A stretch of 64,000 nt of DNA from Streptomyces abyssomicinicus (GCF_008974245.1 NZ_BBZI01000005.1:1-64000); one strand, 5' to 3'; shown: positions 25,463-34,094, numbered from the stretch's first letter. Translations and numbers: made by a program. The notes: generated by a model not told the origin, from the letters alone.

Positions 25463-25884
25463 GATTCCGTCACCGCGGTGGCTTCAGCGACCCGGGTGGT
25501 CTCCTCGATGGCGGTGGTGAGGGCGGGAACACCGGGCAGCGGCACGGTGAGTAGCGCAGCGCAGTGCGGCAGTTGCGCGTGCAGTCCCGCCAGGGCCGCC
25601 CGAACCTCGGGGAGGTGCACGCCCTGCCAACGAGCCTGGTTCAAGGCGGCCATCCGCACTTCGGCGAGCGCAGTGCGCAGAACGGACCGAAGTTCGGTGA
25701 GCTGGGCTCGTTTCTGAAGATCGGCGACCTGTCGGTTCGCGTGCTCTGCGATACGAATCGCGTCGGTGGAGCGGCGGACCGACTGCCGGGCGGAGCGAGC
25801 CTGGGACAGGGTGAAACCGGCTGCCACCAAAGCGACTGCCAGGCTTCCTGCCGCGATCACGATTTCGCCGTTCAACAGCCCCAC
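25459..25884 (-). CDS. Small membrane-anchored coiled-coil protein coupled to the STAND NTPase (141 aa)
   Basis: One hydrophobic helix near the N-terminus (IVIAAGSLAVALVAAGFTL) precedes a long charged, probably coiled-coil helix (about residues 30-90) and a C-terminal soluble part. No family was recognised. AGGAGG lies directly before the GTG at 25884, too close for it, but about 9 nt before an in-frame TTG at 25875, so the real start may be the TTG. The four-base overlap with the NTPase gene suggests fixed stoichiometry. It could be a membrane effector or an anchor for the NTPase; this is inference. Confidence 0.72.
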   Translation of the reverse strand: MGLLNGEIVIAAGSLAVALVAAGFTLSQARSARQSVRRSTDAIRIAEHANRQVADLQKRAQLTELRSVLRTALAEVRMAALNQARWQGVHLPEVRAALAGLHAQLPHCAALLTVPLPGVPALTTAIEETTRVAEATAVTES

Positions 25885-26048
25885 CCTCCTACCGATCCGC
25901 TTCCGTGACTGCGGGACCTGGCGGCACGACAGATTACTCGGTCGTGCCGTCCTCGGTCCTCGCTCGGAGCGCCCGGCTGGAATCTTGCTGTTCAGGGGGA
26001 GGCCTGAGGTCCTCGCACTGTGAGGACCGCAGTAGCGTCGGGTGACGT
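25885..26048. other. Upstream region of the STAND operon
   Basis: No convincing gene is present. The region should contain the minus-strand promoter for the membrane protein and STAND genes. No clear -10/-35 pair or palindrome was identified. Confidence 0.45.
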
Positions 26049-26180
26049 GAGGGAATCACCGATCCGTCACAGCTGGACTGCGACAGTCTCCAGCGGGCCC
26101 AGGCGATCGCCGCCATCATGCCGTTCGCCGACGTCGAGCCGGTCGAGCTGGGGCCATCCTGCACGACTTCTTACTCTTAG
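26049..26180 (+). pseudogene. 3' fragment of an unknown gene
   Basis: A 43-codon frame reads EGITDPSQLDCDSLQRAQA and continues in protein-like style to a TAG at 26178. An in-frame TGA lies just upstream and no ATG, GTG or TTG precedes the readable part. It looks like the tail of a gene whose 5' part was lost. It ends 3 nt before the next start codon. Confidence 0.35.
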
Positions 26181-26183
26181 GTC

Positions 26184-26783
26184 ATGGCAGATGAGACATG
26201 GGAGGCCCTGCGAGGCACTCCGCCCAGCGAGGTGCGCAGACGTGTGGCGGCCGTCAGCGAGACGCTCGGCCCCCGTTTCGTCAGAGAGCTGCGCGGCGCG
26301 CAGCGCTACGAGTTCAACCAAGGCATCGGGCAGTGGGTGGTGTGGTATTTCACCCCGGATCGGCAGGTTCTGTTGCTGACCTATGAGGGGCTCGCGGACA
26401 CCACACCTTCCTCGGACGATTACCCCACCATGGAGATGTTCTACCGGGACGTCCCCGACGACCTCGTCGCTCTCGTACGCAACGACGACGAAGTGAGCAC
26501 GACCGTCATCAACAAGGAGAGCGGCGAGACCCTTCACTGGGCCAGCAGCGTGTTCTGGTGCGATGGCAGCACGTGGTGGATCTCGGAAGGCTTCCTCGAC
26601 TTCTGCGAGGAGGAGGGCTACGACCCGTTGGTGAGCTCCTGCTTCCAGGACCCGCTGTTCCCGTACGCCTTCGGGCGGGAGCTGACGGCCGAGTCGGTTG
26701 CCCGGTTGTCAGCCGATGAGGACGACGAGTGGTTCGGCGACGTGGTGGCCGAGGTACGCGAACGGCTGCGGCGTCAGTACTGA
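26184..26783 (+). CDS. Hypothetical protein (199 aa)
   Basis: A complete acidic soluble protein with many Trp and Tyr residues (for example GQWVVWYFTPDRQ and WCDGSTWWISEGF). It has no signal peptide or membrane helix. The C-terminus is strongly charged (DEDDEWFGDVVAEVRERL). The family is not recognised; the size and composition resemble immunity or SUKH-like proteins, but no defining motif was found. Its GC content is slightly lower than in the flanking metabolic blocks, in keeping with an accessory gene. Confidence 0.7.
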   Translation: MADETWEALRGTPPSEVRRRVAAVSETLGPRFVRELRGAQRYEFNQGIGQWVVWYFTPDRQVLLLTYEGLADTTPSSDDYPTMEMFYRDVPDDLVALVRNDDEVSTTVINKESGETLHWASSVFWCDGSTWWISEGFLDFCEEEGYDPLVSSCFQDPLFPYAFGRELTAESVARLSADEDDEWFGDVVAEVRERLRRQY

Positions 26784-26815
26784 GAGGTCACGGAAGGGCT
26801 GGTGGCTTTGTCTAG

Positions 26816-27180
26816 ATCCGACGCCGGCGGAGGGGCGGTACCGAAGGGGGCGACGCACGGCGGGCAGCGGAAGCACTGGGCATACATCTGGGCCACGAGT
26901 TCCGCGCGGAGGCAGACGGCCTCGGCGTCGTATGGACCGATGGACCGACCGTGGAGGCAGTACGCCGAGCGGCCGCCAAGGTCCCCGGAGCAGACGATCC
27001 CCGCCTTGGTCTCCGTCGCGAACTCTCCGCCTCAGCGGTCACCCTGGGCGCCGTCCGCAGTGCGCTGGGCGGCTTCGGCGCACCCCATGCCGTGGTGGGC
27101 CTCGAAGGCGGCCCTGCGGTGGAGGTGCTCACGGAGCAGGGCCGGGTGAGGGTGGAGACACCGACCATCCGGACGCATGG
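26816..27180 (+). pseudogene. Fragment of an unknown gene without a start codon
   Basis: After an in-frame TAG at 26813 the frame reads protein-like sequence containing GIHLGHEFRAEADGLGVVW, DGPTVEAVRRAAAKVPGADD and HAVVGLEGGPAVEVL, then degenerates. No start codon is seen near the beginning, and no natural stop appears before the antisense of the next gene. The family is unknown. It is likely a remnant in the accessory island. Confidence 0.35.
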
Positions 27181-27283
27181 CAACGGTGGTCGGGGGTCTG
27201 CCGCGCCCTCTGCCGGACAGCGTCCTCGACAGGCCGGGACGCGTACTCCCCGTGCATGGTCCCCCCCCCGCCCGCTCCGCGGG

Positions 27284-27760
27284 TCACATGTCCGCGGCCC
27301 CTGCCCTGATCGCGGCGCGGATGCGGGGGTAGGTGCCGCAGCGGCAGATGTTGCGGATGCCGTCGAGGTCGGCCTCGGTGATCTCGCGGCCCTCCTCGGC
27401 GACCCGGCGGACCAGGGCGACGGCGGCCATGATCTGGCCGGGCTGGCAGTAGCCGCACTGGGCCACGTCCTGGTCCAGCCAGGCCCGCTGCATGGGGTGC
27501 AGGTCGGCGCCCACCGTGGCGGCGAGGCCCTCGATGGTGGTGATCTCGTCGGTGGGGGCGAGGTCCTTCACCGGGACGGCGCAGGGGTTCACGGCGCGGC
27601 CGTTGAGGTGGCTGGTGCACGCCTTGCAGACGTTGATGCCGCACCCGTACTTCGGCCCGGTGACGCCCAGCACGTCGCGCAGGACCCACAGCAGCCGCTC
27701 GTCGTCGTCGACGTCGACGGTGACCTGTTCGCCGTTCAGGCGGAAGGTGTGCTCGGGCAT
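27284..27760 (-). CDS. 2Fe-2S small subunit of a xanthine dehydrogenase-type aldehyde oxidase (158 aa)
   Basis: The plant-type 2Fe-2S cluster has C40, C45 and C48 (YGCGINVCKAC) and C60. The second cluster has C102 and C105 (AQCGYCQPGQIM) and C139 and C141 (ICRCGTY). This is the small subunit layout of Mo hydroxylases such as isoquinoline 1-oxidoreductase. It lies 71 nt after the large subunit and ends the lcp operon. In Streptomyces sp. K30 an oxiA/oxiB pair of this type follows lcp and oxidises the aldehydes made from rubber; the same role is inferred, but which of the two symbols applies is not settled here. Confidence 0.9.
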   Translation of the reverse strand: MPEHTFRLNGEQVTVDVDDDERLLWVLRDVLGVTGPKYGCGINVCKACTSHLNGRAVNPCAVPVKDLAPTDEITTIEGLAATVGADLHPMQRAWLDQDVAQCGYCQPGQIMAAVALVRRVAEEGREITEADLDGIRNICRCGTYPRIRAAIRAGAADM

Positions 27761-27831
27761 GGGTTCTCGGTTCTCCCAAGGGTCGGGGCGGGTCGGGTCG
27801 GAGCGGCTCGTGGCGGGTCGGGGCGGCCGGG

Positions 27832-30222
27832 TCAGCGGACGTGGTCGAGGCCGTCCGTGGGCGAGGCCGGGACGGGCGGGACGGTCGGCTTCGGCTCGAA
27901 GGAGAGGGTGCCGTGGTTGACCGGGAAGGTGGTGGGCATGGTGCCGGTGGCGCGGCCGTAGGCGCAGGCCACGGCGGCCATCGAGGCGGCGACGCCCAGT
28001 TCGCCCGCCCCGCCGGGCTTCCCGGTGGTGTCCGGCAGGACGATGACCTCCACCTCGGGCGGCGTGTTCCACTGCCGGGTGTAGAAGTAGTTGTCCCAGC
28101 TCGCCTCGAGGAAGTGGCCGTCGCGCAGGTGCAGGCTGGAGGTCAGGGTCAGCGCGATGCCGTCCATCAGGCACCCCATCATCTGCGCCTCGAGACCGCG
28201 CGGGTTGACGGCCAGGCCCACGTCCACGGCGGTGAACGCCCTGGTGACGCGCGGGCCGGCCACGCCGTCGCGGACCGGCCGGTTCACGGTCTCCGGCCGG
28301 CAGTCGATCTCCACCAGCACCGCGTTGACGGAGCGGTACTCGGTGTGCAGCGCGATGCCCTGCGCCGTGCCCGCGGGCATGGCGCGGCCCCAGTTCCCCG
28401 CCTCGGCGACCGCCTCCAGCGCCGCCCGGGCGCGGTCGTCGCGCAGGAGGTCACGGCGGAAGGCGTAGGGGTCCTTGCCCATCTTCGCGGCGACCCGGTC
28501 GACCATGAGCTCCCGTGCGCAGGTGACGTCCGGGGAGAAGACGTTGCGCATGCTGCCCGTGTTGAACCCCTTGTCGGTCTCGTTCAGCAGGCGGCTGTTG
28601 ACGCCGAACTCGTAGGGCATCGACTGGGAGAGCTGGAAGAAGACCTGGGAGAAGGCGGCGTCGCCGACCGGAAGCTGCGCCACCGTGGCGGTGAGGAGCT
28701 CACCGAGACCGTGGCCGAGGTCGGTGGCGACGCCGGTGTGCCGCTGCCGGTAGCCGAGGACGGTGTTCCCGGCGTAGGCGATGCGCACCCGCGAGCGCGC
28801 CATCGGATGGGTGCGCCCCTGGCGGGAGTCGTCCGCGCGGTGCCACATCAGCTTGACGGGCTTGCCGGTCTTCCGGGAGACCTCGGCGGCCTCCAGCGCG
28901 GCGTCGAAGAAGAGCTTGCGGCCGAACGAGCCGCCGCCCTCGGTGACATGGACGGTGACCGCGCCCACCGGCAGCCCGAGCCGGGCGGCGATGGTCTCCT
29001 GGGCGACGATCGGCGACTTCAGGGACGCCCAGATCTCGGCACGGCCGGGCCGTACATCGGCGATCGCGCAGTTGGGCTCCAGCGCGCTGTTGCTGCGGAA
29101 GTGGAAGGTGAACTCGCCCTCCACGTGCGGCGTCAGCGGCGGCAGCCCGATGGGTATCTCGGCGGCACGCAGCTCCTTGAGGACGGTCGCGTCGGACTTG
29201 CCCTCGGCGGTGCCCGGCTTCCAGGTCACCCGCAGGGCACGGACGGCGTCGACGCACCGGCCGAAGGTTCGCGCCCGGACCGCCACCCCCGTGGAGATCA
29301 CCACGACGTCGGTGACGCCCGGCATGGCGCGGACCTCGTCGAGGTTGGCCACCGAGCCGACCTTGCCGTTGATGGTCGGAGGGCGGCAGACCATGGTCGG
29401 CAGGGCGTTGGGTACCTGGAGGTCCATGGTGAACCTCTTGCGCCCGGTCACCGCGTCGAGCGCGTCGACGCGGTTGTGGGGGCGGCCGACGACGGTGAAC
29501 TCCTCGCTCGCCTTGAGCTCTACCGACTCCGCCTCGGTCCGCAGGGCGGCGGCCTTCGCGGAGAGCTCGCCGATGCCGATCCGCCGCCCGGCGGGGCCGG
29601 TGACGACGCCCGCGTCCAGGCGCAGGTCACCGACGGGCGCGTCCAGTTCGGCGGCGGCGGCGCGCAGCAGCCGCAGCCGGGCGACGGCGGCGGCGACACG
29701 GACCGGCGTGTAGGTCGAGATGGTGGTGTTGGAGCCGCCGGTGAGCTGGTTGAACAGCAGCTCGGGCCGGGCGTCGGCCAGCGTGACGCGCACCCGGTCC
29801 ACCGGCACTCCCATCTCCTCGGCGATCAGCATGGCCGTGGAGGTGGTGATGCCCTGGCCGACCTCGGCCCGCGGCAGGGCGAACGAGACGGTGCCGTCGG
29901 TGTGCACCTCGACCGTGATCAGGCCCGAGGTCGGCAGGGCGGCGATGGTCATCGCGTCGTTCAGGTCGAGCAGGTCGGTGATCTCCAGGGAGGGGATCCC
30001 CGCCGCCGCGCCTGCCGAGGACGCCGCGCCCGCCGAGGACGTCCCGGCGGCCCGGGCCGGTGCCGCGGGGGCGAGTTCGGCGGCCGCCACCAGGGTCGGC
30101 GCGGCCAGCACGTACCCGAGGAAGCGGCGCCGTCCGAGGGCGGGCGGGCCGGACTCCGGCCGTGCCGGACGGTGGAGGCCACCGGCCGTGTCTCGCGGTG
30201 TCGCGGTCCCGTCACTGGACAT
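27832..30222 (-). CDS. Molybdopterin-binding large subunit, IorB-like aldehyde oxidoreductase (796 aa)
   Basis: A twin-arginine signal (GRRRFLGYVLAAP near residue 30, then APAAPARA) suggests export of the holoenzyme. The mature part has Mo-hydroxylase motifs: TEGGGSFGRKLFFDAALEAA for cofactor binding, several repeats of the IorB family, and the catalytic Glu in GGAGELGVAA near the C-terminus. With the 2Fe-2S subunit downstream it forms a two-subunit aldehyde or N-heterocycle oxidase without a separate FAD subunit. The ATG at 30222 directly precedes the Tat region. The gene lies in the same operon as two rubber oxygenases, pointing to oligo-isoprenoid aldehydes as substrate. Confidence 0.9.
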   Translation of the reverse strand: MSSDGTATPRDTAGGLHRPARPESGPPALGRRRFLGYVLAAPTLVAAAELAPAAPARAAGTSSAGAASSAGAAAGIPSLEITDLLDLNDAMTIAALPTSGLITVEVHTDGTVSFALPRAEVGQGITTSTAMLIAEEMGVPVDRVRVTLADARPELLFNQLTGGSNTTISTYTPVRVAAAVARLRLLRAAAAELDAPVGDLRLDAGVVTGPAGRRIGIGELSAKAAALRTEAESVELKASEEFTVVGRPHNRVDALDAVTGRKRFTMDLQVPNALPTMVCRPPTINGKVGSVANLDEVRAMPGVTDVVVISTGVAVRARTFGRCVDAVRALRVTWKPGTAEGKSDATVLKELRAAEIPIGLPPLTPHVEGEFTFHFRSNSALEPNCAIADVRPGRAEIWASLKSPIVAQETIAARLGLPVGAVTVHVTEGGGSFGRKLFFDAALEAAEVSRKTGKPVKLMWHRADDSRQGRTHPMARSRVRIAYAGNTVLGYRQRHTGVATDLGHGLGELLTATVAQLPVGDAAFSQVFFQLSQSMPYEFGVNSRLLNETDKGFNTGSMRNVFSPDVTCARELMVDRVAAKMGKDPYAFRRDLLRDDRARAALEAVAEAGNWGRAMPAGTAQGIALHTEYRSVNAVLVEIDCRPETVNRPVRDGVAGPRVTRAFTAVDVGLAVNPRGLEAQMMGCLMDGIALTLTSSLHLRDGHFLEASWDNYFYTRQWNTPPEVEVIVLPDTTGKPGGAGELGVAASMAAVACAYGRATGTMPTTFPVNHGTLSFEPKPTVPPVPASPTDGLDHVR

Positions 30223-30430
30223 GGTCGTCAGGTTCCCATCGTGGTCGGGCGGTTGCGGCTCGCACACCTTGCCGTGGGGCCACGCGCGCGGCAAGGGGGC
30301 GTCGTGTGGGGATGTCGTGCCCTGCGAGGCGGTCCGGGGCGCGGGGCCCCGCCGGTGGAGGCGGCGGAGCCCCGCGCCCCGGTGGAAGCGGGCGAGCGGG
30401 CGAGCGGGCGGCGGTGGAGCGGGCCGGCGC

Positions 30431-31654
30431 TCAGGAGGGGCGGTTGGCGTCCGGGATCTCCAGGTGGATGGGCCGGCCCTCCGCCATGAAGAGGAGCACG
30501 AACTTGCGCAGCGCCTCCTCCAGCACCCAGGCGATGGACGGGATCCCCGGCAGCGGGATCAGGCCCTCGCGGAAGGCCACCACCAGCGGCCACGCGGCCG
30601 CGACGATCGGCTTCAGGATCGGCTCGCGGTCCAGGCCGATCTTGTCGCCCACGTCGTCGCCGACGATGTAGCGGGAATACGCGTTGATCAGCGGCTCGGT
30701 GAGCCCGGCGTCGACCTCGGCGATGATGCCCAGGAGCGCGTCGGTGAGCGCCACGCCCTCGGGGGTGCGGGCGATGATCGGGTCGAGCACCTGCCGGGAC
30801 TGGGCGTTGGCGTCCGCCCAGGTCGCGGGGATGTACTCGTCCTTGATGCCGAGCATGTGGGCGGAGACCTGCCACACGTGCAGGAAGCCCTCCGACTCGG
30901 CGGTCGTCATCGGGACCTTCCACTTCAGGAGGGTCTTCATGACGTACGTGGGGAGGCTGTGCCAGGTGACCATCATGTCGGCCTGGCTGATCGGGATGGT
31001 CTGGCCGCCGCTCGTCTGCGACCAGCCGGGGGACTGCGGCAGCAGGTGCCGCACGGCCGCGTGCACCAGGCGGGTCCGCACCGAGGTCGCGATCATGCCG
31101 CCCTGCGGCTGGTAGGCGTACCGGTCGCCGACGTCGTAGCCCAGCTGGGCGGTCTTGGCCACCCGGTCCTTCATGTCGGCGCCGCCCTTGGAGTAGTACA
31201 CGGCGCGCGCCTCGCGCGGGATGGCGGTGCTCAGCAGGCCGCTGCCCAGGCCGTACAGGGCCCCGGTGTACAGCCCCTTCCTCCGGGTGAACTCGACCGC
31301 CGCCTGCAGCTTGGCCGGGTTCGCCCAGGCGGGCATCTTCCGGGCCTCCTCCATCCAGACCCCGAGGTCCGTGGGGAGCCCGGAGGGCAGCGGCTGGTCG
31401 TTGCGGACCCAGTCCCGCAGCAGGTCGTTGACCATGGGGACCTGGCCGCGCCGGATGACGTCGGCGACGATCGCGTCGACCTCCTCGTCCCACACCCACT
31501 CGGGGTCGACGCCCGCCCCGCTGCCCGCCACGGACCCGGTCGGGGACCAGGTCCACAGGGACCGGGCGCGGGCCGGGGACGCCAGGCTCAGCGCGCCGAA
31601 GGCGCCCAGCGAGCCGCCCGCCAGCAGTAACCTGCGCCGGTTGATGTCAGCCAT
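30431..31654 (-). CDS. lcp: Latex clearing protein, rubber oxygenase (407 aa)
   Basis: A DUF2236/MpaB-type b-heme oxygenase with a Tat signal (NRRRLLLAGG; processing after SPARA). The residues known to be essential in Lcp of Streptomyces sp. K30 occur at the same positions: R164, K167 and T168 in DRVAKT, and the heme ligand H198 in RTRLVHAAVRH. Lcp cleaves poly(cis-1,4-isoprene) outside the cell to oligo-isoprenoids with aldehyde and ketone ends. AGGAGG precedes the ATG. It is the second of two tandem lcp paralogues and lies upstream of the Mo-hydroxylase genes. Confidence 0.93.
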   Translation of the reverse strand: MADINRRRLLLAGGSLGAFGALSLASPARARSLWTWSPTGSVAGSGAGVDPEWVWDEEVDAIVADVIRRGQVPMVNDLLRDWVRNDQPLPSGLPTDLGVWMEEARKMPAWANPAKLQAAVEFTRRKGLYTGALYGLGSGLLSTAIPREARAVYYSKGGADMKDRVAKTAQLGYDVGDRYAYQPQGGMIATSVRTRLVHAAVRHLLPQSPGWSQTSGGQTIPISQADMMVTWHSLPTYVMKTLLKWKVPMTTAESEGFLHVWQVSAHMLGIKDEYIPATWADANAQSRQVLDPIIARTPEGVALTDALLGIIAEVDAGLTEPLINAYSRYIVGDDVGDKIGLDREPILKPIVAAAWPLVVAFREGLIPLPGIPSIAWVLEEALRKFVLLFMAEGRPIHLEIPDANRPS

Positions 31655-31675
31655 GTGTGCATGCCTCCTGGGTTG

Positions 31676-32911
31676 TCACGGGTTGGTGGGGCGGTTGGTG
31701 TCGGGGATGTCGATGTGCGTGCCCTGTCCCTTGGTCAGGTAGAAGAGGATGTACTGGCGGATGGCCTCGTCGACCGTCCAGGCGAGCGGCGGCACCAGCG
31801 GAAGCGGGATGAGCTTCTCGCGGAAGGCCACCAGCGCCGGCCAGGCCGTCCTGATCGCCCCCTCCCAGAACGGCTCCCGGGGGATGCCGTCCATGTCGGC
31901 GATCTCGTCGCCGACGAGGTACCGGGCCAGGGCGTCGCACAGGGGGCGGTCGATGCCGCCGGGGCTGGTCTGCTCGGCGAGCTGGCCCAGCAGGATGTCG
32001 GTCAGCTCGACGCCCTCCGGGGTCGAGGCCAGGATCGGCTCCAGCACCTGCCGGTACTGGGAGTTCGCGTCCGCCCAGGTGGCGGGGATGTACTCGTCCC
32101 GGATGCCGAGCATGTGCGCGCTGACCTGCCACAGGTGCAGATACGCCTCCTTGTCGGCGGCGGGCATCGGCACCTTCCACTCGAGCATCTTGCGCATCGC
32201 GTAGGTGGGCAGGCTGTGCCAGGTGACCATCATGTCGGCCTGGCTGATCGGGATGGTCTGGCCGCCACTGGTCCGCGACCAGCCGGGGGACTGCGGCAGC
32301 AGGTGCCGCACGGCCGCGTGCACCAGGCGCGTCTTGACCGACTCCACCACCACCTTGCCGTCGGGCCGGTAGGCGTTCAGGTCGCCGACGGCGAAGCCCA
32401 GGAGGCTGGTCTTGGCGACCCGGTCCTCCATGTCGGCGCCGCCCTTGGAGTAGTAGACGGCGCGCGCCTCGCGGGGGATGGCGGTGCTCAGCATGCCGCC
32501 GCCCACGCCGTTGAGCAGGTTGAGGTAGATGCCCCGGCGCCGGTTGAAGTCGGCCGCCAGCTCGAGCTTGGACCGGTCGGCCCACGAGGGCAGCCGGCGG
32601 GCCTCCTCCATCCACTCCCGCACGTCGGCCGGCAGCGCGGCGGGCAGCGGCTGGTCGTTGCGGGTCCACGTCCGCAGCGCCTCGTTCACCCGGGGGACGT
32701 CGCCCCGGTCGATCACGGCGGCGACCAGCTGGTCGACCTCCTCGTCCCACACCCATTCGGGGTCGACGCCCGCCCCGCTGCCCGCCACCGATCCGGCCGG
32801 CGACCAGGTCCACAGGGACCGGGCCTTCGCCGGTGACGCAAGGCCCAGCGCCCCCAGCACCCCCAGGGCACCGCCCGCGGCCAGCACGCCGCGTCTGCCG
32901 AGTCCGTCCAT
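31676..32911 (-). CDS. lcp: Latex clearing protein paralogue (411 aa)
   Basis: Very similar to the downstream copy over its whole length. It has a Tat-type start (LGRRGVLAAGG, processing after SPAKA) and identical catalytic positions (R164, K167, T168, H198). Differences concentrate between residues 105 and 135 and in the C-terminal third. The ATG at 32911 follows GAGGAGGAG. The gap to the second lcp is only 21 nt, so they are cotranscribed. Two copies may differ in chain-length preference or simply raise dosage. Confidence 0.92.
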   Translation of the reverse strand: MDGLGRRGVLAAGGALGVLGALGLASPAKARSLWTWSPAGSVAGSGAGVDPEWVWDEEVDQLVAAVIDRGDVPRVNEALRTWTRNDQPLPAALPADVREWMEEARRLPSWADRSKLELAADFNRRRGIYLNLLNGVGGGMLSTAIPREARAVYYSKGGADMEDRVAKTSLLGFAVGDLNAYRPDGKVVVESVKTRLVHAAVRHLLPQSPGWSRTSGGQTIPISQADMMVTWHSLPTYAMRKMLEWKVPMPAADKEAYLHLWQVSAHMLGIRDEYIPATWADANSQYRQVLEPILASTPEGVELTDILLGQLAEQTSPGGIDRPLCDALARYLVGDEIADMDGIPREPFWEGAIRTAWPALVAFREKLIPLPLVPPLAWTVDEAIRQYILFYLTKGQGTHIDIPDTNRPTNP

Positions 32912-32958
32912 GACTCCCAGCTCCTCCTCGAGTCCGCGGTCACGCACGCACCGATTTG

Positions 32959-32989
32959 GTATCCTGATACACGATGCGTATCCGTGTAC
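32959..32989. promoter_or_regulatory. Paired operator-like repeats in the lcp/TetR intergenic region
   Basis: GTATCCTGATAC (32959-32970) is an inverted repeat with 5-bp arms. GTATCCGTGTAC follows 19 bp downstream (32978-32989) as a related copy. The spacing is close to two helical turns. They lie between the divergent lcp operon and the TetR gene and are the best candidate binding sites for that regulator. Confidence 0.6.
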
Positions 32990-33114
32990 CTCCCTAGAGG
33001 AGCACAACGGAGGCCGGAACGCCAGAGGTTCAACAGCACCAAGGAGGAACCCGTGGACACGGCGAACCCGAGCGCCTGGGCGAAGGCGCGCGTGCACCCT
33101 GTACGGTCGGCCCC

Positions 33115-33762
33115 ATGACCACCCCGGACGCCCCGTCGCTGCTCGAGATCGCGTTCACCGAGGCCGTCCAGGGCGCGGACCCGGAGGACGAGACGGCCGC
33201 ACGCCTGCTCGACGCCGCCTACGAACAGTTCTGCCGCATGGGCATCAAGCGGTCCACGATGGCCGACGTGGCCAAGCTCGCGGGGGTCTCGCGCATCACC
33301 GTCTACCGCCGGTTCGCGAGCAAGGACGTCCTGGTCGAGCAGGTGGTGCGCCGCGAGTTCCGGCGGTACTTCGACCAGTTCGTCCACGACATCCAGGGCG
33401 CCGAGACCGTCGCCGACCGGGTCGTGATCGGCTTCGTCAGCTCGCTGCGCGCCATCCGCCGCAACGCTCTCATCGGCGGCCTGATGACCGTCGAGCCGGA
33501 CGCCGTGGTGCCGTCCATGACCAGCGACGGCGGCCGCACGCTGGCCGCGGTGCGGCAGTTCCTCGCCGGCGGCCTGCGGCGGGAGCAGCTCGCCGGCAAC
33601 GTCTCGGAGGGCGTCGACGTCGATCTGGTGGCCGAGATGATGGTCCGGATCTCCGCGTCCTTCCTGGTCATCCCCAGCCACGTCGTCGACATCGAGGACG
33701 ACGAGCGGATGCGCGAGGTGGCCCGGCGGTTCCTGGTGCCGATGCTCGAGCCTCCGCGCTAG
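33115..33762 (+). CDS. TetR-family regulator divergent from lcp (215 aa)
   Basis: The HTH lies at residues 28-75, with LLDAAYEQFCRMGIKRSTM and DVAKLAGVSRITVYRRFASK. The rest is a helical ligand-binding domain. It is transcribed away from two lcp genes with paired palindromic repeats between them. TetR regulators of lcp are known in other rubber degraders (for example LcpR in Gordonia), so control of rubber oxidation is the likely role. Confidence 0.9.
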   Translation: MTTPDAPSLLEIAFTEAVQGADPEDETAARLLDAAYEQFCRMGIKRSTMADVAKLAGVSRITVYRRFASKDVLVEQVVRREFRRYFDQFVHDIQGAETVADRVVIGFVSSLRAIRRNALIGGLMTVEPDAVVPSMTSDGGRTLAAVRQFLAGGLRREQLAGNVSEGVDVDLVAEMMVRISASFLVIPSHVVDIEDDERMREVARRFLVPMLEPPR

Positions 33763-34094
33763 CGGCGGGGCGGGCGCCGGGGCGGCGGGCGCCGCAGGCG
33801 GGCGGGCCGGCCGTCGCCGGTGCTCTGTCGCCGGCGTCCGTCGGCCCGTCCGTGGGCCCGTCCGGGGACTTTCCCCTGCCCGCCGTGCCCGGTGGGAGGC
33901 TGGAGCAGGCCGTCCGTTGGCGCCCTGTCAACGGATTCGTGGCGACCATCTGCCGTGTCGCTGGGGCGAGTTGACTTCTTCCCGTCGTCCCACGGGCGGT
34001 TCGTGCGCGGCCTATTGACACCCGGCCAACTACGGGTCCACGGTGGGCCCCGCTCGAGGAGTCCGCTCACGGTTCGCGATGGAGGGAGCCCGCC
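33763..34094. other. Non-coding gap before the acyl-CoA synthetase
   Basis: No gene is supported. GGAGGGA near 34081 is the ribosome binding site of the next gene. TTGAC elements occur near 33973 and 34015, but no matching -10 was identified with confidence. Confidence 0.5.

Noticed and set aside
27250-27283. C-rich run before the end of the small-subunit gene as terminator
   Set aside because: Only a 5-bp stem can be formed near the homopolymer; the evidence is too weak to call a terminator.
27841-30489. 882-codon plus-strand frame opposite the Mo-hydroxylase gene
   Set aside because: Shadow frame; cofactor-binding motifs and the Tat signal are on the minus strand.
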